Below are positions 59,035 to 64,000 of a stretch of DNA of 64,000 nucleotides, in pieces. Source of the stretch: Balaenoptera acutorostrata (lineage: Eukaryota > Chordata > Mammalia > Artiodactyla > Balaenopteridae); contig NC_080078.1 of the NCBI RefSeq assembly GCF_949987535.1, positions 46,216,207-46,280,206 on the forward strand. Reading direction: 5' to 3'. The notes beneath the pieces were generated by a model. The model was not told the origin of the DNA. It saw nothing but the letters and a program-made list of their open reading frames with translations, and searched no databases. The first letter of the stretch is position 1; each line of letters starts with the position of its first letter. The position numbers were made by a program, and so were the translations under genes.

Positions 59035-59210
59035 CCATTTCACCTGCTGATGTCAATTACGGAGAAACCCTAAGTACTCTTCGCTATGCAAATAGAGCCA
59101 AAAACATTATCAACAAGCCTACCATTAACGAGGACGCCAACGTCAAGCTCATCCGTGAGCTGCGAGCCGAAATAGCCAGGCTGAAAATGCTGCTTGCTCA
59201 AGGGAATCAG
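59035..59210 (+). CDS. KIF16B: KIF16B exon 10 (end of motor core and neck)
   Basis: A 176-bp exon: two bases completing Thr, then 58 codons beginning [20 protein letters not shown] and ending LLAQGNQ. The segment [15 protein letters not shown] is the kinesin motor C-terminal signature (helix alpha6). INKPTINED is the neck linker-like part. [16 protein letters not shown] is an amphipathic neck coil with heptad leucines, where kinesin-3 motors control dimerisation. The acceptor is TTCACAG. The donor CAG|GTTGGC is weak for a constitutive exon, but the next exon joins it in phase 0. Confidence 0.97.
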
Positions 59211-59909
59211 GTTGGCTTTTTCTGAGACTTATGGGTAATTTTCTTTGAGTAATGGCACCAATTTCTGGATCTTAACGAGGCACTTATCTCCCTGGTTGTA
59301 TTGATTTGAGTAAATAAGTGCTAAGTAAAGCTTTGAACGAGTTAGCCGGCCTCTCCTTTACAGCACGCTCCCGTTGGCCTTTGCATTCATTATGTGCTCC
59401 GTGTGTAGGATTTTATCCACTAAACCCAAAATGATTAACTATCTAATAGTTATCAATTATGGATGGAAATTTAGCATGCAGTAGGATTAGCAGCATAATC
59501 TCCATTAGTGGAAGGAAATCGAGGGGCTTGAGTAATGTTTAAGATTCTACCCGAGCATTTTATGACTTGAAAATGTATTTTAACAGAACGAAAGACTCGT
59601 TTGAGCACCTTCCTGAATCTCTGTTTTGTATCGCCCGTTATAGAAGTGGTTATGGTGATACAGGGACACGTGTGACATCCCTGTGGCCTGGCTCAGGCGA
59701 TTTCCCTGGGCCTTTGCTTGATTGTTGAAACTGCCTCACTTCAGGATCTCTTGGGGTTTTCGTGAAGGAGCCTTGTCCTTTTGTGTTTTTCACAGAAAAC
59801 TTCCTTATAATCTGCATGGTGCACGTACCGAGCTGCATTCTGTGCTCATATTGTGGTCCGTGCTGTTAGGTTTGGATACTGTTGTGAGAGAGAATCAAGG
59901 AACACTTTT

Positions 59910-60665
59910 CATTTATTTATTTTTAAATTCTATTCATTTATTTATTTTTTTCCCTGTTCAAACTTTATTCTTTTTTTTAAATTTTAATTAAAAAAAAATT
60001 TATTTATTTATTTTCGGCTGCGTTGGGTCTTCGTTGCTGCACATGGTCTTTCTCTAGTTGCGGCGAGCGGGGGCTACTCTTCGTTGCGGTGCATGGGCTT
60101 CTCATTGCGGTGGCTTCTCTTGTTGTGGAGCATGGGCTCTAGGCACGCGGGCTTCAGTAGTTGTGGCACGCGGGCTCAGTAGTTGTGGCTTGCGGGCTCT
60201 AGAGCGCAGGCTCAGTACTTGTGGCGCACGGGCTTAGTTGCTTCACGGCATGTGGGATCTTCCCAGACCAGGGCTTGAACCCGTGTCCCCTGCATCGGCA
60301 GGCGGATTCTTAACCACTGCACCACCAGAGAAGTCCCTTAATTTTAATTTTTATTGGAGTATAGTTGCTTTACAGTGTTGTGTTAGTGTCTGCTGTGCAG
60401 CAAAGTGAATCAGTTATATGTATACATGTATCCGCTCTTTTTTAGATTTCCTTCCCATTTAGGTCACCACAGAGCATTGAGAGTTCCCTGTGCTATACAG
60501 CAGGTTCTTGTTAGTTATCTGTTTTATACATAGTGTATATGTGTCAGTCCCAATCTCCCAATTCATCCCATCCTCCCCCATTTGGTATCCACACATTTGT
60601 TCTCTACATCTCTGTCTCTATTTCTGCTTTGCAAATAAGTTCATTTGTACCATTTTTCTAGATTC
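59910..60665 (-). mobile_element. 5'-truncated L1 3' end hosting a CHR SINE
   Basis: L1 3' UTR sequence (GGAGTATAGTTGCTTTACAGT onwards) occupies 60350-60665 and a T-rich tail occupies 59910-59989. The whole is flanked by CAAGGAACACTTTT (59896-59909) and CAAGGAGCACTTTT (60666-60679), which differ at one base. A CHR SINE interrupts it near the tail. Confidence 0.75.
59990..60337 (-). mobile_element. CHR-type SINE (long form) inside L1
   Basis: The body reads on the minus strand from GGGACTTCTCTGGTGGTGCAG to a TAAATAAATAAAT tail. The duplication is short and A/T-rich (AATTTTAATT at 59980-59989 and 60340-60349). It lies in the T-rich tail region of a truncated L1. Confidence 0.85.
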
Positions 60666-60696
60666 CAAGGAGCACTTTTTAAAACGTTTGAGTTAG

Positions 60697-60819
60697 GGAG
60701 TTCCCTGGTGGTCCAGTGGTCAGGATTCGGTGCTTTCACTATTGTGGCCCTGGTTCAATCCTGGTGGGGTAATTAAGATCCCATAAGCTTCATGGTGTGG
60801 CAAAAAAAAAAAAAAATTA
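60697..60819 (+). mobile_element. Short tRNA-derived SINE (CHR-1-like)
   Basis: About 120 bp starting GGAGTTCCCTGGTGGTCCAG with a tRNA-like promoter and B box GGTTCAATCC, ending in a run of 15 A. It shares its head with the CHR elements but lacks their long body, matching the short cetartiodactyl form. Sense orientation to KIF16B. Confidence 0.8.
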
Positions 60820-61152
60820 GGTTAAATTGGAGTTAGAAATAAACAAAGACACAGTTCTTCCCATTTTCCTAACCCATGAATGGATGTCTGAAGTGTATCA
60901 TTAAAAAAACCCAAAACTTTTCTTTAAATGCACACTGCTCTCTCCAGAGCAGCTTTCCCTTCAGGAAAATATGGCCCTCGAAGTCCTTGACATCCCGTGA
61001 GTGGTTTGACCCGTGAGAATATCGACAGGCCGAGAACCTTGCTGAGTTTCCTGAGTCCTGAAACACACCCAACAGTGCTGTCCCATAAGCTGGTGGACTG
61101 CAGTGGGCCAGGAGTTGCTCTGCACCTAAAAATATCTCCACATACATTGTAC

Positions 61153-61491
61153 TTTTTTTTTTTTTTTTTTAAATAATTAATTTATTCATGGCTGTGTTGG
61201 GTCTTCGTTTCTGTGCGAGGGCTTTCTCTAGTTGGGGCGAGCGGGGGCCACTCTTCATTGTGGTGCGCGGGCCTCTCACTATCGCGGCCTCTCTTGCTGC
61301 GGAGCACAGGCTCCAGACGCGCAGGCTCAGTAGTTGTGGCTCACGGGCCCAGTCGCTCCGCGGCATGCGGGATCTTCCCAGACCAGGGCTCGAACCCGTG
61401 TCCCCTGCATTGGCAGGCAGATTCTCAACCACTGCGCCACCAGGGAAGCCCAGCAGGCAGATTCTTAACCACTGTGCCACCAGGAAAGCCC
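61153..61491 (-). mobile_element. CHR-type SINE (short form) with duplicated head
   Basis: The complete SINE body ends at about 61451 with the usual GCCACCAGGGAAGCCC head. It is followed at 61452-61491 by a second, slightly different copy of the head (AGGCAGATTCTTAACCACTG and GCCACCAGGAAAGCCC). Either the SINE inserted into another CHR copy or the head was duplicated in tandem. No clean target duplication is seen. Confidence 0.85.
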
Positions 61492-61544
61492 GAGCTTGCT
61501 CTCTTTGATACACAGCCACATATGCTGTAGGCAACTGGTGTAAG

Positions 61545-62270
61545 ATGGTCACTGTAGCTTCGCTGGTAAAGCAGAAGATGAGAAAAAACTTGCATGTCCA
61601 TTAAAAGGAAAGTACGGACATAAGTTGTAGCATAGCCACACAATGGAGTATTCTACAGTGGAATTGGAATTGTTAGAAAGAATGAAATGGACTTACTTGT
61701 ACTGAATTTTTTCCCCAAGATAGTTTGTGAAGTGAAAAAGGCAATATTCAGAATAGTGTTCATGCTGTTGATGTTTAGAAAAACAATACAAACATGCTCG
61801 CATATGCCCAGAATAACTGCACATTTACATAGCAAATTGGCTAAGAGAGGTTGCCTATGGGGTGGGGAGGGAGGGAGACCCCCTTCCTTTTTTTCTTTCT
61901 GGTGACATTGTCGGGAGCCCCGTGTCCCTGCCTCTCAGGTTATGAGTTACAAATGCAGTTGGAGCCCCCGTGCGCCCCGCCTGGTTGTGTTTGCCTCTCC
62001 CGTCTCTGCCTGCGTTGTCCCCCCAGGGCGAACCTGAATTTGATGTTTATCATTCTCATGTCAGTCTTTATACCTTCGCAGCACGGATAGGGAAATGGAC
62101 ACACAGGTTGTGGTGTAGTCATGCTGTACGCAGGATGTGATCCAGCAGTGATGATAAAGGAGTTTCATTTGCACGTGTCAATGTGGGTGAATCTCAGAAG
62201 CCCGTGGTTGAGCAAGACTTATGCTTCTTTCTTTTTGAATGTGTACTTTGTATACGTTCAAAACAGACGA
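61545..62270 (+). mobile_element. Old L1 3' relic(s) in intron 10
   Basis: The stretch around 61610-61700 (CATAGCCACACAATGGAGTAT) and again 62090-62250 show the usual old L1 3' pattern on the + strand, separated by a G/C-rich unrelated piece at 61860-62040. Heavily decayed. Confidence 0.45.
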
Positions 62271-62602
62271 ATCCTTCAGGATCTAGGGACTTAGACTGTG
62301 TTTGATTTTGATAAAATGTCAGTATGTTACACGTTTTTCTTTTTCCTTCCGTTTGCTGATTTGTGTTGCAAATGTAGTTTTACCAGGATGCCATGGTTTT
62401 GGATATTATGAGAAATGAAACCCATGGGTTAAAGATTTAGTGATGATTGACACTTTTTGGGGGGGGTGTGGGACAATACTTTTTACCTCTGTTTGATAGT
62501 TTATTTGGCAAGTTCTGATAATTTACAGTATCACGGCTGGGTCTTTCCTCTAGATTACCGATGTTCACTAATTGCTGCTGTCTTTTTTGGTTTACATTGT
62601 AG

Positions 62603-62668
62603 ATTGCCCTCTTGGACTCTCCCACAGCCTTAAGCATGGAGGAGAAACTTCAGCAGAATGAAGCCAGA
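62603..62668 (+). CDS. KIF16B: KIF16B exon 11 (post-neck segment)
   Basis: A small 66-bp exon of 22 whole codons, starting IALLDSPTALSMEEK and ending LQQNEAR, between the acceptor CATTGTAG and the strong donor AGA|GTAAGT. It follows the neck coil and leads towards the forkhead-associated domain and long stalk, which lie beyond the window. SPTALSMEEKLQQNEARV is the conserved kinesin-3 pattern after the motor. Because the length is a multiple of three, skipping it would keep the frame. No further KIF16B exon is seen between here and 64000. Confidence 0.95.
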
Positions 62669-64000
62669 GTAAGTGATACCTTGACTTGTTATTTTTTTTG
62701 AGAAAATCATAGCTTTCACTATTTTAAGTGCATACTTTTTAGTACTTGCTGTTTGAGACTCATTTTGTTTCTATATGACACTTAACACTCCGCCCGCCCT
62801 CACCCCATTTTTAAAGAAGCACAGCAGTTGACTTCCTGTGCATCTCATGTTCTCTGTGACTTAATAAATGGGATTTGTCTGGCACACGATGGTTAACAGC
62901 AGCTGAGATTCACATGTGGGCTGTCCCACACGGCAGTGCGGCAGCCCCGGCCTTCGGGAGAGGGAGGCTGTGTTCACAGTGGTGGTCCCCATAGCCTTAC
63001 CACGACCAGTGTGGAGCTTTTTGTCATCCTTTTACTTTCCAGAGGGAAGTGCAGCACTTGGGGAATCGCTGAATACTCCGAGTAGATGCTTAGTTCATCG
63101 TAAGCGAGGTGGGATTTGAGGTGGGGGGTGGGTGTTCCGGGCCGAAGCCACTGGTTGTGTGCTGGTGCTTTCTGAAAACTAGTTGCATGGCTGATCTACT
63201 TCTATACTCTTTATGTTAAAAAAAAAATAACCCTCTGTGAAAGGAGAAACAGCATTAATAACATTTTTGGAGTGGATTTTGTTCACTGTGCTGAATGGTT
63301 AAAACAGATTGAGAAAGAAAATTGGATTCTGTTGGTAAAGCTCTTTCAAGAATACACAATATTGAAGATGTAAATTGGGTTGTAGTTAGGAACTTGTTGA
63401 CACTTCCCTGGATAATTATGCTGATTAATTTGCTGATAATAGCATTAGTGAAAACATTAGTTTCTTAATCCCTATTTTTCTCTTGGCATTTTGTATTTTA
63501 GTACTTCAGATTCTCATTTTGAGGACTTTGAAATGTCTGGATATAGTCTTAAATTGTTTCTTACTAATAGTTTTCAGGAATACCTAGCAAGTTAATAGAA
63601 ACCAATAAACATTTTAATTTGAATGCATTATACCTGCTGGGACAGAAATGACTGCCCCTCTTGTTCATAACATTTTCTAAATTTTCATCTCGTCTTTGCC
63701 GACCTTTTAAAATTGTTTGCCATCTGCTTGGCTATAAACCTTATCACCTGGTCACATTGTTAGAGGTGGTATCAGACTTTGCATTTTTTAATTAATTTTA
63801 TAAATGAAGATTATTTGGTTTAAGTTCAGTAGTGAAAGAAACCCAAGGCATACTTATGATTTGTTGAAAGCTAGATTATTTGATTGAATTGGAAAAGGAT
63901 GAATTGGCTTGCGTTTCTTCAGGGAGAACTTATCTGTTGAAATGCCGAAGCGTTTATTGTTAAATGCTTTGTGTTTCTCAGATAAAGTGCCAAAGAGTAT
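62669..64000 (+). other. KIF16B: KIF16B intron 11 (3' end outside window)
   Basis: The intron begins GTAAGT. I searched for the next expected exon (a VQEL-type continuation) and do not see it, so the intron runs past 64000. No clear repeat or gene is recognised. Confidence 0.7.

Larger units (their letters stand above)
59211..62602 (+). other. KIF16B: KIF16B intron 10
   Basis: A GT-AG intron of 3.4 kb. It holds a 5'-truncated L1 with a SINE inside it, a short tRNA-SINE, a CHR SINE with a duplicated head, and old L1 sequence. The part 59211-59890 is unique with nothing recognised. Confidence 0.8.

Noticed and set aside
62669..64000. The next KIF16B exon within the window
   Set aside because: I looked for a VQEL-type continuation after an AG and found none. 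The AG near 63981 is followed by a sequence that does not fit the protein.

Overview
The window is nuclear genomic DNA from a placental mammal, most likely a cetacean or a close relative. It holds at least seven tRNA-derived CHR-type SINEs, several with clear target-site duplications, plus L1, MIR, L2, Tigger1 and MER5A relics. CHR SINEs are shared by cetaceans, hippos and ruminants. I see no ruminant Bov-tA or BovB/RTE sequence, which argues for a whale or dolphin. That assignment is inference; the repeat content and the gene are read directly.

The only host gene I can support is the 5' half of KIF16B on the + strand. It encodes a kinesin-3 motor that carries early endosomes towards microtubule plus ends. 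Ten consecutive coding exons, numbered 2 to 11 on the assumption that one coding exon lies upstream, join in phase into 1195 bp. They cover roughly residues 16 to 414: nearly the whole motor domain, the neck and the start of the stalk. The P-loop is in exon 4, switch I in exon 7, switch II in exon 8 and the L12/K-loop region in exon 9. The exon carrying the start codon lies before base 1, and the forkhead-associated, coiled-coil and PX parts lie beyond base 64000.

Layout: 1-34488 is intron 1, with ancient repeats, a GT microsatellite, a CCAT/CCAC minisatellite, a nested L1 pair, a Tigger1 carcass invaded by two SINEs, and a probable solo LTR. Exon 2 (34489-34558) is followed by an apparent GC-AG intron. 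Intron 3 (37040-50361) contains the most notable element, a full-length L1 at 40264-47304 on the minus strand. It has 17-bp perfect target-site duplications, open ORF1 and ORF2, a YY1-like motif at its 5' end, and one endonuclease active-site change (Asp to Asn). From 50362 to 62668 exons 4 to 11 are spaced by 0.2 to 3.4 kb introns with older repeats.

No tRNA or rRNA gene, CRISPR array, operon or unfamiliar multigene system is visible. Most short open frames are repeat-derived or chance. The most interesting points are the L1 and its decayed endonuclease residue, the GC-AG intron, and two SINE copies whose tails carry extra 3' sequence ending in a Pol III-like CTTT just before poly(A).
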